64,000 bases of DNA from CAKRJP01 sp963634745. GTDB taxonomy: Bacteria > Bacillota > Clostridia > Lachnospirales > Lachnospiraceae. The position numbers and the translations under genes are program-made. Below are positions 27,224 through 37,372 of the stretch, piece by piece. The stretch's first letter is position 1. Each line of letters starts with the position of its first letter. The DNA is taken from contig CAVHCX010000014.1 in assembly GCA_963634745.1 (NCBI GenBank), positions 1 through 64,000 of the forward strand, given 5' to 3'. Under the pieces are notes generated by a model that made no database searches, had not been told where the DNA came from, and was given only the letters and a program-made list of their open reading frames with translations.

Positions 27224-30200
27224 ATGAAACGTCAGATGAAAACAATGGACGGTAACAACGCAGCTGCACACGTATCTTATGCGTTTACAGAAGTTGCCGC
27301 CATCTATCCAATCACCCCTTCTTCTGTTATGGCAGAAGTCAGTGACGAATGGGCTGTTGCCGGAAGAAAGAATGTCTTCGGGGAACCGGTTCAGATCACT
27401 GAGATGCAGTCCGAGGCCGGTGCCGCAGGTACTGTTCACGGTTCTCTTGCATCCGGTGCTTTGACAACTACTTACACAGCTTCTCAGGGTCTTCTTCTTA
27501 TGATCCCTAACCTTTACAAGATTGCCGGTGAGAGACTTCCGGGTGTTTTCCATGTTTCAGCTCGTGCCGTATCAAGCCACGCTCTGAACATCTTCGGTGA
27601 TCACTCCGATGTTTACGCCTGTCGTCAGACTGGTGTAGCAATGCTTTGCGAATCCAGTGTTCAGGAAGTTATGGACCTTGCTCCGGTTGCCCACCTTGCA
27701 GCCATCGAGGGACGTCTTCCATTTATCAACTTCTTTGATGGATTCCGTACTTCTCACGAGATCCAGAAGATCGAGACTTGGGATTATGAAGATCTCAAGG
27801 ATATGCTTGATATGGATGCTGTTAAAAAGTTCAAAGATGATGTCTTCAGCCCAGAGAATCCATACCAGATGGGATCTGCTCAGAACCCGGATATTTTCTT
27901 CCAGGCAAGAGAGTCTATCAACGGTGCTTATGATGCAATGCCTGCTATCGTTCAGAAGCAGATGGATAAGATCAATGCAAAACTTGGAACAGACTACAAG
28001 TTATTCAACTACTATGGTGCTCCGGATGCAGAGAGCGTTATCGTAGCTATGGGTTCTGTATGCGAGACTATCGACGAGACCATCGATTATCTTCTTGCTC
28101 GCGGCGAGAAGGTCGGCGTAGTAAAGGTTCGTCTCTATCGTCCATTCTACCCACAGGCTTTGATCGATGTTATTCCTGAGACTGTTAAGCAGATCAATGT
28201 TTTGGATCGTACCAAAGAGCCGGGAGCTCTTGGAGAGCCACTTTACCTTGATGTTGTTGCTGCATTAAAGGGATCTAAGTTTGAGAATGTACCTGTTAAC
28301 GGCGGACGTTACGGACTTGGTTCTAAGAATACAACTCCGGGACAGATCATTGCCGTATTTAACAATACAGACAAAAAAGAATTCACAATCGGTATCGTGG
28401 ATGATGTTACCAACCTTTCTCTTGAAGTAAAAGAGAACCCGGTTACTACTCCTGAAGGAACAATCAGCTGTAAGTTCTGGGGACTTGGTTCTGATGGTAC
28501 TGTAGGTGCTAACAAGAACTCTATCAAGATCATTGGTGACAATACAGACATGTACGCCCAGGCTTACTTTGATTATGATTCAAAGAAATCCGGTGGTGTT
28601 ACCGTATCTCACCTTCGTTTCGGAAAGAAACCGATTCGTTCTACCTACCTCATCGAGCAGGGTAACTTTATTGCTTGTCACAATCCTTCTTACATTAAGA
28701 AGTATGACATCGCTCAGGATCTGGTTGACGGCGGAATCTTCTTATTAAACTGCCCATGGACCGTAGACCAGTTAGAGGATGAGATCCCGGCTAAGACCAA
28801 GCGTTTCATCGCTGAGCACAACATCCAGTTCTACATTATCAATGGTATTGCCATCGGTAAGGAGATCGGACTTGGCGGACGTATCAATACTGTCCTTCAG
28901 TCAGCTTTCTTCAAGCTTGCTAATATTATTCCGGAGGAGACTGCTATCGAACTTATGAAGGCAGCTGCTAAGAAGTCCTACGGTAAGAAGGGTGACGACG
29001 TAGTTAAGATGAACTACGATGCCATCGAAGCAGGCGCTCAGAGAATCGTTAAGGTTGATGTACCGGCTTCTTGGGCTTCCGCAGAAGATGATGCTGCAGA
29101 GGCACACAAGGTAACAGGTACTCGTGCAGATGCTGTTGATTTTGCAAACAACATCCAGGCTAAGGTTAACGGTCAGCAGGGTAACAAGCTTAAAGTTTCT
29201 GAGCTTGTAAAATACCAGACAGGTGCTACACCTTCCGGAACTTCTGCATTTGAGAAACGTGGTATCGCAACAGACGTTCCTGTTTGGGATTCTTCAAAAT
29301 GTATCCAGTGTAACCGTTGTTCTTATGTTTGCCCACATGCTGCAATCCGTCCGGTAGCTCTTACCGAAGAAGAAGTTGCAGCTGCACCGGAAGGAATGTC
29401 TTGTGCAAACATGACAGGTATGCCGGATTACAAGTACAGCATGGCTGTTTCTGTATTTGACTGTACCGGATGTGGATCTTGTGCTAACGTTTGTCCTGCA
29501 AAGGAAAAAGCACTTAAGATGGAAACATTTGACGAAGAGCATCAGGAAGCTCAGAAGTACTTCGATTATGCAGTAACTCTTGAAGACAAAGAAGATGTTA
29601 TTGAGAAGTTCAAACTTGGAAGCGTTAAGGGTAGCCAGTTCCGTCAGCCACTCCTTGAGTTCTCAGGAGCATGTGCTGGTTGTGGTGAGACACCTTATGC
29701 AAAACTGTTAACACAGCTCTTTGGTGATAGAATGTACATCGGTAATGCTACCGGATGTTCAAGTATTTGGGGTAACTCATCTCCTTCTACACCATATACC
29801 GTAAATAAGGCCGGCAAGGGACCTGCATGGTCTAACTCCCTCTTCGAGGATGCTGCTGAGTTCGGATATGGTATGTATCTTGGACAGAAAGCAATCAGAA
29901 AAGAACTGAAACACAAGGTAGAAGCTATCATTGAAACAAATGATTCCTTGAAGGAAGCCGGACAGAACTATCTGGATACCTTCACATCAGGAGCTACCAA
30001 CGGAAAGGCAACTGACGCTCTTGTAGCTGCTTTGGAAGCTGATGGATCTGAGGCTGCTAAGGCAATCTTAGACCAGAAAGATTTCCTTTCTAAGAAATCT
30101 CAGTGGATCTTCGGTGGTGACGGATGGGCTTACGATATCGGATTTGGTGGTCTTGATCACGTACTTGCTTCCGGCGAGGACATCAACATCATGGTATTCG

Positions 30201-30754
30201 ATACAGAGGTATACTCTAACACAGGTGGACAGTCTTCTAAGTCTACACCTACAGGTGCTGTTGCACAGTTTGCTGCCGGTGGAAAGGGAACTAAGAAGAA
30301 AGACCTTGCAGGTATCGCAATGAGCTATGGTTATGTATATGTTGCTTCCATCTCTATGGGTGCAGATTACAACCAGTGTGTTAAGGCTATGATGGAGGCT
30401 GAGGCTTATGAAGGACCTTCTATCATCATTGCTTACGCTCCTTGTATCAACCACGGTATCAAGAAGGGTATGTCTAAGGCAATGACAGAGGAAGAATTAG
30501 CTGTTAAGTCCGGTTACTGGCATACATATCGCTACAATCCGGAGCTTGTCGGAACAGGCAAATCTGCCTTCTCCCTTGACTCTAAGGCTCCAACAGAAGA
30601 TTACAAGTCCTTCCTTGACGGAGAAGTTCGTTACAACTCTCTCCGCAAAGTGGATGCAGAGAAAGCTGAGAGATTGTTTGCCGAATCAGAGAAAGAGGCA
30701 AGCGATCGTTACGAGCATCTTAAGAAGCTTGTTGCTTTCTACGGAGAGGACTAG
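27224..30754 (+). CDS. nifJ: Pyruvate:ferredoxin (flavodoxin) oxidoreductase
   Basis: 1176 aa, the length of the single-chain homodimeric enzyme. Domain order: pyrimidine-binding domain (YPITPSSVMAE near residue 27), gamma and EKR regions, two [4Fe-4S] motifs (CIQCNRCSYVCPHA and CTGCGSCANVCPAK near residues 690-760), the proximal-cluster cysteines in CAGCGETPY, and the thiamine-diphosphate domain (GGDGWAYDIGFGGLDHVL; DTEVYSNTGGQ) near residue 960. It converts pyruvate and CoA to acetyl-CoA and CO2, reducing ferredoxin, the central step of clostridial fermentation. Codon use is strongly biased, as expected for a highly expressed gene. Single-gene unit with its own promoter and terminator. Confidence 0.98.
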   Translation: MKRQMKTMDGNNAAAHVSYAFTEVAAIYPITPSSVMAEVSDEWAVAGRKNVFGEPVQITEMQSEAGAAGTVHGSLASGALTTTYTASQGLLLMIPNLYKIAGERLPGVFHVSARAVSSHALNIFGDHSDVYACRQTGVAMLCESSVQEVMDLAPVAHLAAIEGRLPFINFFDGFRTSHEIQKIETWDYEDLKDMLDMDAVKKFKDDVFSPENPYQMGSAQNPDIFFQARESINGAYDAMPAIVQKQMDKINAKLGTDYKLFNYYGAPDAESVIVAMGSVCETIDETIDYLLARGEKVGVVKVRLYRPFYPQALIDVIPETVKQINVLDRTKEPGALGEPLYLDVVAALKGSKFENVPVNGGRYGLGSKNTTPGQIIAVFNNTDKKEFTIGIVDDVTNLSLEVKENPVTTPEGTISCKFWGLGSDGTVGANKNSIKIIGDNTDMYAQAYFDYDSKKSGGVTVSHLRFGKKPIRSTYLIEQGNFIACHNPSYIKKYDIAQDLVDGGIFLLNCPWTVDQLEDEIPAKTKRFIAEHNIQFYIINGIAIGKEIGLGGRINTVLQSAFFKLANIIPEETAIELMKAAAKKSYGKKGDDVVKMNYDAIEAGAQRIVKVDVPASWASAEDDAAEAHKVTGTRADAVDFANNIQAKVNGQQGNKLKVSELVKYQTGATPSGTSAFEKRGIATDVPVWDSSKCIQCNRCSYVCPHAAIRPVALTEEEVAAAPEGMSCANMTGMPDYKYSMAVSVFDCTGCGSCANVCPAKEKALKMETFDEEHQEAQKYFDYAVTLEDKEDVIEKFKLGSVKGSQFRQPLLEFSGACAGCGETPYAKLLTQLFGDRMYIGNATGCSSIWGNSSPSTPYTVNKAGKGPAWSNSLFEDAAEFGYGMYLGQKAIRKELKHKVEAIIETNDSLKEAGQNYLDTFTSGATNGKATDALVAALEADGSEAAKAILDQKDFLSKKSQWIFGGDGWAYDIGFGGLDHVLASGEDINIMVFDTEVYSNTGGQSSKSTPTGAVAQFAAGGKGTKKKDLAGIAMSYGYVYVASISMGADYNQCVKAMMEAEAYEGPSIIIAYAPCINHGIKKGMSKAMTEEELAVKSGYWHTYRYNPELVGTGKSAFSLDSKAPTEDYKSFLDGEVRYNSLRKVDAEKAERLFAESEKEASDRYEHLKKLVAFYGED

Positions 30755-30785
30755 AATCGATCTAGATATAAGCGCTCTATAAAAT

Positions 30786-30833
30786 AAAGGGTCGCAGTAA
30801 CGGTTTATTAATCGTTACTGCGACCCTTTTTAT
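30786..30833. terminator. Bidirectional terminator between nifJ and the AraC gene
   Basis: Perfect 17-base stem AAAGGGTCGCAGTAACG with a ten-base loop and T runs; serves the convergent nifJ and AraC genes. Confidence 0.92.
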
Positions 30834-30862
30834 TTAAAGAAAACTTTTACGCTGGCTTTTCC

Positions 30863-31753
30863 CTACTGGCAGTGCAAGCCTTCTCCACAGGATTTTCTAT
30901 ATTTAAACGGTGTCACGCCGTACTTTTGTTTAAAGGCCTTGATAAAATGACTGCAGTCACAAAATCCCGTCTCCTGACTAATGTAGGTCAGATCAAAATC
31001 CGTAAACCGCAGCAAGTCTTCTGCCTTTTGCAGTCTTACCGCAAGAATCATCTCCTTGCAGGTCTGTCCGTAATATTCCTTAAATTTTGCCGCAAAATAG
31101 GAATAACTCATACGGAAGCTTTTTGCCAGCTCCTCCACAGACAGATCCTCCTGGTAATGTTTGGAAATATATTCTGATACTTCTGCAAATTTTTCATTTA
31201 AAGAGGCTTCCTTTTTTCTCTTCTTTATCTGAAAGCCTTCCTGCTCCCATACCCTTATGATCTCTGCCATAACAAGACAATAATTGGAATGCAGAACGAT
31301 ATCATAACCAAATCTTTTTTCTTCTATAACCTTTACCGATTCCCGAATCAGGAAGTCTATTTTTCTTTGATCTAGCTTCTCTTTTTTCAGATAGACCGGC
31401 ACCTCCTTTTCCTCCGCTGCCATTGCGATCATACTGGCCATCGACGGTAGGGCCAAGCTTGATATATTCAGATGCGCCGAGTCAAACTTTAAAACGTAAT
31501 AACGGATGGGAAACCGGCCTGCCTCATAAATGGCATGGGGCATCTGGGGATAAAATAGGATCAAATCTCCCGGCTCCAAGATATAGCCTTCCTCTCCAGC
31601 CTCTACATATGCCTTTCCCTCCACCATATAGAGAATCTCCACAAAATAATGCCAGTGGGGAAGTATGGGAAATACCCCCGATGTTTCAGCGTCAAACAAA
31701 AAGGCTTCGTAGGGATTATTTAATGTGTCTGAATATTCAAAATAAGCTTTCAC
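30863..31753 (-). CDS. AraC-family regulator with cupin sensor domain
   Basis: 296 aa. The N-terminal ~110 residues are a cupin-like sugar/effector domain (HWHYFVEILYMVEGKAYVEAG), and the C-terminal ~100 carry two helix-turn-helix motifs (SVEELAKSFRMSYSYFAAKF; YISQETGFCDCSHFIKAFK). It is divergent from the ABC exporter gene at 31894, with a 140-base spacer between them, so it probably regulates that gene, itself, or both. The effector is unknown. Confidence 0.87.
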   Translation of the reverse strand: MKAYFEYSDTLNNPYEAFLFDAETSGVFPILPHWHYFVEILYMVEGKAYVEAGEEGYILEPGDLILFYPQMPHAIYEAGRFPIRYYVLKFDSAHLNISSLALPSMASMIAMAAEEKEVPVYLKKEKLDQRKIDFLIRESVKVIEEKRFGYDIVLHSNYCLVMAEIIRVWEQEGFQIKKRKKEASLNEKFAEVSEYISKHYQEDLSVEELAKSFRMSYSYFAAKFKEYYGQTCKEMILAVRLQKAEDLLRFTDFDLTYISQETGFCDCSHFIKAFKQKYGVTPFKYRKSCGEGLHCQ

Positions 31754-31893
31754 GGTTTCTTCCTATCATAGATTTTTACAATTTTTCAATAGATTTATTA
31801 TATCATCTCATTTCCTTGCATGATATACTTTCCCCCGAAAACATTTAAGATGACAAGAGATTTTTACAAAAAAGAAGGTTATAAAAGACGATT

Positions 31894-33708
31894 ATGAATA
31901 AAACTCGAGAAAATACCAATGCAAACTGGGGGTCCGAACAGGACCTCTGGCAGGAAGAAAGCGACCTCATGCATATCTTTCGCCAGAATCGGAAAAGCAA
32001 TCTGCGCACCCTTCTCTCTCTTTTTAAGGGACACTATGGGGCACTGGCCGGTTCCATTTTCTTTTTTATTATCAAGCACTCCCCCACCTGGGTCTTGCCT
32101 GTTGTCACAGCCAACATTATCAATGCGGTCACCGACCACAGTGGGAATATTATGAGGATTCTCTTCCTAAATACCCTCCTCATGATTGTATTTCTGGTTC
32201 AGAATATCCCCACCAACTATATCCACACCTGGCTCTATGCCAAAACGGTGCGGACTGTGGAGAAGGAACTTAGGGAAGCCCTGGTATGCAAACTCCAGCA
32301 ACTATCCATCACCTATCACAAGGAAATGCAATCCGGTAGGCTGCAGTCAAAAATTATGCGGGATGTAGAACAGGTCCAAAATCTGGCCTCTCAAATTTTC
32401 ATCTCCCTTTTGACCATCATCCTGAATATTAGCGTCTCCTTCGGGGTGGTGATCTTTAAGAGCCGGCTTGTCTTTCTCTTCTTCCTCTGCACCATACCGG
32501 TTTCGGTTCTGATTATTGTAGGCTTTAAGGGAAAAATCAAAAACCACAACCGGGCCTTCCGAAAAGAAATGGAAGAAACTTCTGCCAAAGTCATGGAAAT
32601 GGTGGAGATGATTCCTGTAACCAAGGCCCATGCCTTAGAGGACCAGGAGGCCCGCAAAATGAGCGACCAGCTGCGCAAGGTTGCGGAAAAAGGCCTCCGG
32701 CTGGATATGATCCAGACTTACTTTTCTTCCATCAGCTGGGTTGCCTTTCAAATTTTCCAGGTATTTTGTCTCGCCTTTACCGCCTACATTGCCTGGAAGG
32801 GCATGATCGGTATCGGAGACATTACCTTATATCAGACCTACTTTTCCAGTATCGTCGCCCAGATTGCAGGTATTGTCACCCTGCTCCCCATCATTTCCAA
32901 GGGCTTGGAGTCTGTGGAATCGATCGGGGATGTGCTTTGTGCAAATGACATTGAGGATAATCATAAGAAGAAAAAGGTCCCGGACCTTAAAGGAGAGATT
33001 ACATTTCATGACGTATCCTTTACTTATAAAGGGGACGAAAAGCCGGTATTAAGTCACTTGAATTTTAAGATTGAACCGGGAGAAACCGTGGCCTTTGCCG
33101 GCGGTTCCGGTTCCGGTAAAACGACCATTTTGAATCTTGCCATCGGTTTTCTAAAAGCCGATCAGGGGCAGGTCTTGGTGGATGGAAATGATCTGATGGA
33201 GCTAGATCTTAACAGCTACCGAAAGCAGATTGCCGTAGTTCCCCAGCAGTCTATCCTCTTTACCGGAACCCTCCGGGAAAATATCACCTACGGATCTGAA
33301 TCCATCTCTGAGGACCAATTATGGGATGTCATTCGAGCAGCCAACCTAGAAGAAGTCGTTCATAAGCTTCCAAATGGCCTGGACACCATGATCACGGAAC
33401 ATGGAGAAAACCTTTCCGGCGGCCAACGCCAGCGCATCTCCATTGCCCGGGCATTTTTGCGAGATCCAAAAATTCTGATCCTGGATGAAGCCACCTCCGC
33501 CCTGGACAGCGTTTCTGAAAAGAAGATTCAGGATTCCATCCAGAAGCTTGTAAAGGGCAGGACTACCCTGATTGTAGCCCACCGTCTGTCTACCATTCGA
33601 AATGCCGACCGGATTGCCGTAATCGGAAAGGGCAATGTCTTGGAATGCGGTTCTTACGAAGAATTGATCGCCAAAAAAGGTGCCTTTTATCAGATGGAGA
33701 AAATATAA
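31894..33708 (+). CDS. ABC transporter, fused permease/ATPase (exporter type)
   Basis: 604 aa half-transporter. Six membrane segments in residues 45-320, then the nucleotide-binding domain: Walker A GGSGSGKT, signature LSGGQRQR, Walker B ILILDEATSALD, and the H-loop VAHRLSTIRNADR. It should act as a homodimer, since no partner gene is adjacent. It is regulated, in all likelihood, by the divergent AraC gene and ends at a terminator. Members of this class export lipids, peptides or drugs; the substrate is not evident. Confidence 0.87.
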   Translation: MNKTRENTNANWGSEQDLWQEESDLMHIFRQNRKSNLRTLLSLFKGHYGALAGSIFFFIIKHSPTWVLPVVTANIINAVTDHSGNIMRILFLNTLLMIVFLVQNIPTNYIHTWLYAKTVRTVEKELREALVCKLQQLSITYHKEMQSGRLQSKIMRDVEQVQNLASQIFISLLTIILNISVSFGVVIFKSRLVFLFFLCTIPVSVLIIVGFKGKIKNHNRAFRKEMEETSAKVMEMVEMIPVTKAHALEDQEARKMSDQLRKVAEKGLRLDMIQTYFSSISWVAFQIFQVFCLAFTAYIAWKGMIGIGDITLYQTYFSSIVAQIAGIVTLLPIISKGLESVESIGDVLCANDIEDNHKKKKVPDLKGEITFHDVSFTYKGDEKPVLSHLNFKIEPGETVAFAGGSGSGKTTILNLAIGFLKADQGQVLVDGNDLMELDLNSYRKQIAVVPQQSILFTGTLRENITYGSESISEDQLWDVIRAANLEEVVHKLPNGLDTMITEHGENLSGGQRQRISIARAFLRDPKILILDEATSALDSVSEKKIQDSIQKLVKGRTTLIVAHRLSTIRNADRIAVIGKGNVLECGSYEELIAKKGAFYQMEKI

Positions 33709-33722
33709 ATTCTTATTACAGA

Positions 33723-33773
33723 AAAAAATCCCACAGCCGGTTATTTGATAAAACCAGGCTGTGGGATTTTTAT
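33723..33773. terminator. Bidirectional terminator between convergent ABC genes
   Basis: AAAAATCCCACAGCC stem paired with GGCTGTGGGATTTTT across an about 20-base loop, between the plus-strand exporter and the minus-strand ABC pair. Confidence 0.9.
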
Positions 33774-33780
33774 TTTAGGC

Positions 33781-35529
33781 CTATGAAATTCTTCCGTTCT
33801 CCATCTGGTAAACCAGGTCTGCCACATTCATAGTGGAAACTCTGTGGGATACCAGGACAACCGTTTTCTTTTTCGCCGATTCCTTCAGCGCTTTTAAAAT
33901 AATACCCTCATTCAGGGAATCCAGATTGCTGGTAGGCTCATCTAGAAGAATCATATCAGCATCGTGCAAGAAGGCTCTTGCAATTCCAATTCTTTGTTTC
34001 TCACCGCCGGATAAGGTATCTCCAAGCTCTCCCACTTCCGTATCATATCCCTTGGGCAGGGTCATAATAAAGTCGTGGATGGAAGCCTTCTTAGCCGCTT
34101 CCATAATCTCTTCTCTGGAAGCTCCGGGCTTAGCGATCGCGATATTGTTTGCAATGGAGTCATGGAAGAGATGGGTTTCCTGGGTCACATAACTTTCCAT
34201 GTCTCTTAGGTGCTTGGTTGGAATCTTGCGGACATCTGCACCGTCGACCGATACACATCCGTCCTGCACATCCCAGAAGCGCATCAAAAGTTTTAAGAGT
34301 GTAGATTTTCCCGAACCACTCGCACCATGAATACCTGTGATTTTACCCGACTGCAGCTTCAATGAATACTGATCTAGGATTACTTCCTCGCCGTAGGCAA
34401 AGGTCACATTTTCAGCTTCAGCTCCTGTAAATCCACATTTTTCCTTACTTGAGTCAGAATTTTCCACATCCCCAGGGACCTCCTCCACAAGGGGCTTCTC
34501 TTCCAAAAGGGAAAGAACACGCTCCCCACTTGCCAGGGTCTGGTTTAGGTTGTTGGAAAGACTTGATAAGGCCACCACCGGTCCGAAGGACCCCATCATG
34601 GCAATGGTACAGGTTAGGATTCCCTCAAATCCCATGGCCCCCTTGTCATAGAGGCAGATGGTCAAAGCCAGCATTCCAAAGGATGCTAAGAGAATGGCCA
34701 TGTTGGTAACCGACCGCTGGGCCCCTTCCATTTTACTTAAATCTTCCTGCATTTCCGCAAGTTTTTTAGACCGGTCTGTCATCTGCTCTTTTCTTATCTC
34801 ACCCTGGCCATACTGGATGGTCTCGTCCAAGCCCCGAAGGGAATCCAGAACGAAACTATTTAGCTCACCAAAGCCTGTTCGAAATTCCATACCTTTTTGA
34901 CTGCCGCGACTTCCATTCCACAGTGGGATCAGAAGGCCAACAATCAAATAAGCTGCCAGGGCCAAAAGTCCCGAAAGCCAGTGATAACTTCCGATAAAAA
35001 TCACCATAATAAGAGATGTTAAACTAGCAATGGCAATCGGGGATATGGTATGTGCATAAAAGACTTCCAAAAGCTCAATATCTGTCGTAATAATAGAAAT
35101 CAGGTTTCCCTTGTCCCTGCCTTCTAACTTGGCCGGGCAAAGCTTTCTAAGAGCCCCAAAGACCTTGTGGCGAATGATTGCGAGGAGCTTAAAGGCAATA
35201 AAATGATTACAATATTGCTCCGCATAATGCAGAATTCCACGTAGGACCGCAATTACGATCATGACTGTAAGAATGGTTTTCACCGGGGTAAAGACTAACC
35301 ACATATGCTTGACCGGGACAATCTGTCCGGTCACCCCGGTAAGAAGCCCATGCACAATGACTTGCCCTGCCAGTATGGTTAGAAAGATAGCACACAGATA
35401 TCCCAGGGTTCCAAGGATAATTGCCGCCAGCATAATGTGGAGCAGGGGTTTTACCAGACCGATCAGGCTACCCATGATCTGAATGGCACTTCTGCGTTTT
35501 CTTGTATTCGTATTTGTATTTTCACTCAT
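33781..35529 (-). CDS. ABC transporter permease/ATPase, CydC-like subunit
   Basis: 582 aa. Six membrane segments (residues 25-310), then Walker A GASGSGKST, signature LSGGEKQRIGIARAF, Walker B MILLDEPTSNLD and H-loop SHRVSTMNVADL. Its ATG overlaps the stop of the upstream partner by one base (TAATG), so the two make a heterodimer. The arrangement resembles CydDC thiol/heme-linked exporters and siderophore importers of exporter fold. It lies downstream of the heme genes, in the same direction, after a 107-base gap and one hypothetical gene, so a role in heme or redox handling is attractive but unproven. Confidence 0.82.
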   Translation of the reverse strand: MSENTNTNTRKRRSAIQIMGSLIGLVKPLLHIMLAAIILGTLGYLCAIFLTILAGQVIVHGLLTGVTGQIVPVKHMWLVFTPVKTILTVMIVIAVLRGILHYAEQYCNHFIAFKLLAIIRHKVFGALRKLCPAKLEGRDKGNLISIITTDIELLEVFYAHTISPIAIASLTSLIMVIFIGSYHWLSGLLALAAYLIVGLLIPLWNGSRGSQKGMEFRTGFGELNSFVLDSLRGLDETIQYGQGEIRKEQMTDRSKKLAEMQEDLSKMEGAQRSVTNMAILLASFGMLALTICLYDKGAMGFEGILTCTIAMMGSFGPVVALSSLSNNLNQTLASGERVLSLLEEKPLVEEVPGDVENSDSSKEKCGFTGAEAENVTFAYGEEVILDQYSLKLQSGKITGIHGASGSGKSTLLKLLMRFWDVQDGCVSVDGADVRKIPTKHLRDMESYVTQETHLFHDSIANNIAIAKPGASREEIMEAAKKASIHDFIMTLPKGYDTEVGELGDTLSGGEKQRIGIARAFLHDADMILLDEPTSNLDSLNEGIILKALKESAKKKTVVLVSHRVSTMNVADLVYQMENGRIS

Positions 35530-37265
35530 TATGCCACTCCTCCTTTTCCATAATTTTCCAAGGCCATCTGGCTTTCATACAGATGTCTGTAGGCACCCTT
35601 TTGATTCATAAGGTCCTCATGTCTTCCGCCTTCCTTGATCTCTCCGTCTTTTAAGAAATAAATCTTGTCAGACTTCACGACATTTGCCAGTCTGTGGGAA
35701 ATTAAAAGCACCGTCTTTGTCTTTGCCAAGTCATGGATCACCTCCATGATCATCTCTTCACTTTCCACATCAATGTTAGAAGCTGCTTCATCAAATATAT
35801 AAACCTCGGCATCCTTTAACAAGGCTCTTGCGATCACCAATCTCTGGCACTGACCACCGGATAAATTGCTTGCTCTTTCCAAGAGCTGGGTCTGCAAGCC
35901 ATCTTGTGTCTGTAAGAATCCTAAGAGATTCACTTTCTGAAGGACAGCTTCCATCTCTTCTTTCGTTGCGTCCGGCTTTGCCATCTTCAGATTTTCTTCT
36001 ACTGTACCCTTGAACAGGTAGCTGTTATGGCGAACCAGAACGAGCCTCTGCATCAGATTGGTTTCATTCACTTCATTAAGCGGCAGACCACCGATGGTGA
36101 TTTCTCCGCTATATCCCCGGTTCTTTGCCGCAAGGATCCCGGCAATGGTGCTCTTACCACATCCGGATTCACCCACCAGTGATACAAAGCTTCCTGCCGG
36201 AAGATTTAAGTTAATTCCTTTTAAAATCTCTCTGTCCTCTTCATAAGAAAAATGCACATCTTTTAATGTAACATCTAAGGCTCCGGCCGGCACTACTTTT
36301 TCTCCCACCTCCGGCTCCGGCAAATCTAGAATTTTAAAAATCTTATCACTGGCAGCCATACCATTCATCGCGATATGGAAGAAGGAACCTAAGAGTCTCA
36401 GGGGCAGGAAAAACTCGCTGGCAAGCAGAACGATACATATCGTTCCTGCCAGGCCGATATTTCCTTTTAAGAATTCAGATACTGCTACTGCCATACCGAT
36501 GGCTGCTCCGCCATAGGCCACAATATCCATGACACTGGTGGAGTTAAGCTGCATAGTCAGCACCTTCATAGTAATCCTGCGGAAATTCTGGGATTCCACA
36601 TCCATCTCATCAGCCTTTTTCTGGTCTGCCTGATAAATTTTCAAAGTGGTCAGTCCCTGCAGGTTCTCAAGGAAAGAATCCCCCAGTCCGGTATAAATAC
36701 TCCAATACTTATTCAATAATTTCTTTGCAATCTTCTGTACCACCACGATAGAAATCGGGATCAGTGGCACACAGATCAGTAAGATGACGCTGGCTTTTAA
36801 GCTTACTCTGCACAGGATAACAAATAAGGTCAGGGGTGCCAGCAAGCTATAAAAAAGCTGGGGAAGATATTTCCCAAAATAGGTTTCTAACTGCTCCACG
36901 CCTTCCGTGGATACCTGTACCACCTCTGAGGAAGACACCTGCTCACTGTAGGAAGCCCCAAGCCTTAACATCTTCTCATAAATCTTTTCACGGAGAATCC
37001 GCTTTACATCCACACAGGCCAGATAAGATGACCTCGCTCCCATCCGTTCACACAGGAATCGGATGGCCACAACCAATATCAAACTCACTATGGTCCGCTC
37101 CATCATTGCTGCAGTTACTGTCCGGCAGACCACCCCTTCCAGTAAATTTGCAATGGAAAAGACTGCCCACACCTGGGACAGGAGGGCAGCCCACTGCCAC
37201 AAAATCGTATACACGATATACTTTTTTGCGTGGGACAAAAGCCCCACCAGTCTTGTTTTAATCAT
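35529..37265 (-). CDS. ABC transporter permease/ATPase, CydD-like subunit
   Basis: 578 aa. Six membrane segments, Walker A GESGCGKST, signature LSGGQCQRLVIARALL, H-loop SHRLANVVKSDK. The Walker B region reads VYIFDEAASNID, with the catalytic Glu present. It pairs with the CydC-like gene that begins on its stop codon. N-terminal half-transporters of this type (MIKTRLVGLLSHAKKYIVYT) are frequent in Lachnospiraceae and are usually named only by family. See the partner for possible roles. Confidence 0.82.
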   Translation of the reverse strand: MIKTRLVGLLSHAKKYIVYTILWQWAALLSQVWAVFSIANLLEGVVCRTVTAAMMERTIVSLILVVAIRFLCERMGARSSYLACVDVKRILREKIYEKMLRLGASYSEQVSSSEVVQVSTEGVEQLETYFGKYLPQLFYSLLAPLTLFVILCRVSLKASVILLICVPLIPISIVVVQKIAKKLLNKYWSIYTGLGDSFLENLQGLTTLKIYQADQKKADEMDVESQNFRRITMKVLTMQLNSTSVMDIVAYGGAAIGMAVAVSEFLKGNIGLAGTICIVLLASEFFLPLRLLGSFFHIAMNGMAASDKIFKILDLPEPEVGEKVVPAGALDVTLKDVHFSYEEDREILKGINLNLPAGSFVSLVGESGCGKSTIAGILAAKNRGYSGEITIGGLPLNEVNETNLMQRLVLVRHNSYLFKGTVEENLKMAKPDATKEEMEAVLQKVNLLGFLQTQDGLQTQLLERASNLSGGQCQRLVIARALLKDAEVYIFDEAASNIDVESEEMIMEVIHDLAKTKTVLLISHRLANVVKSDKIYFLKDGEIKEGGRHEDLMNQKGAYRHLYESQMALENYGKGGVA

Positions 37266-37372
37266 ACGTAGCTCCTTGTTTAAAATTCTTATCTTGACAA
37301 TTTTTTCTTGACAAATTTATTTAGTTTAAATTACAATACAGTCAGAGAAACGAAGTTTACTACCGTACAACA
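37266..37372. promoter_or_regulatory. Spacer with repeated TTGACA elements
   Basis: Plus-strand CTTGACAA occurs twice (near 37292 and 37308). The second TTGACA is followed after 18 bases by TACAAT, a good promoter reading away from the ABC pair although no plus-strand gene follows. On the minus strand the same bases lie just before the CydD-like gene and could be an operator. Confidence 0.35.

Noticed and set aside
27185..30454. Long minus-strand frames opposite nifJ
   Set aside because: Shadows caused by the biased codon use of nifJ; nifJ has all family motifs.
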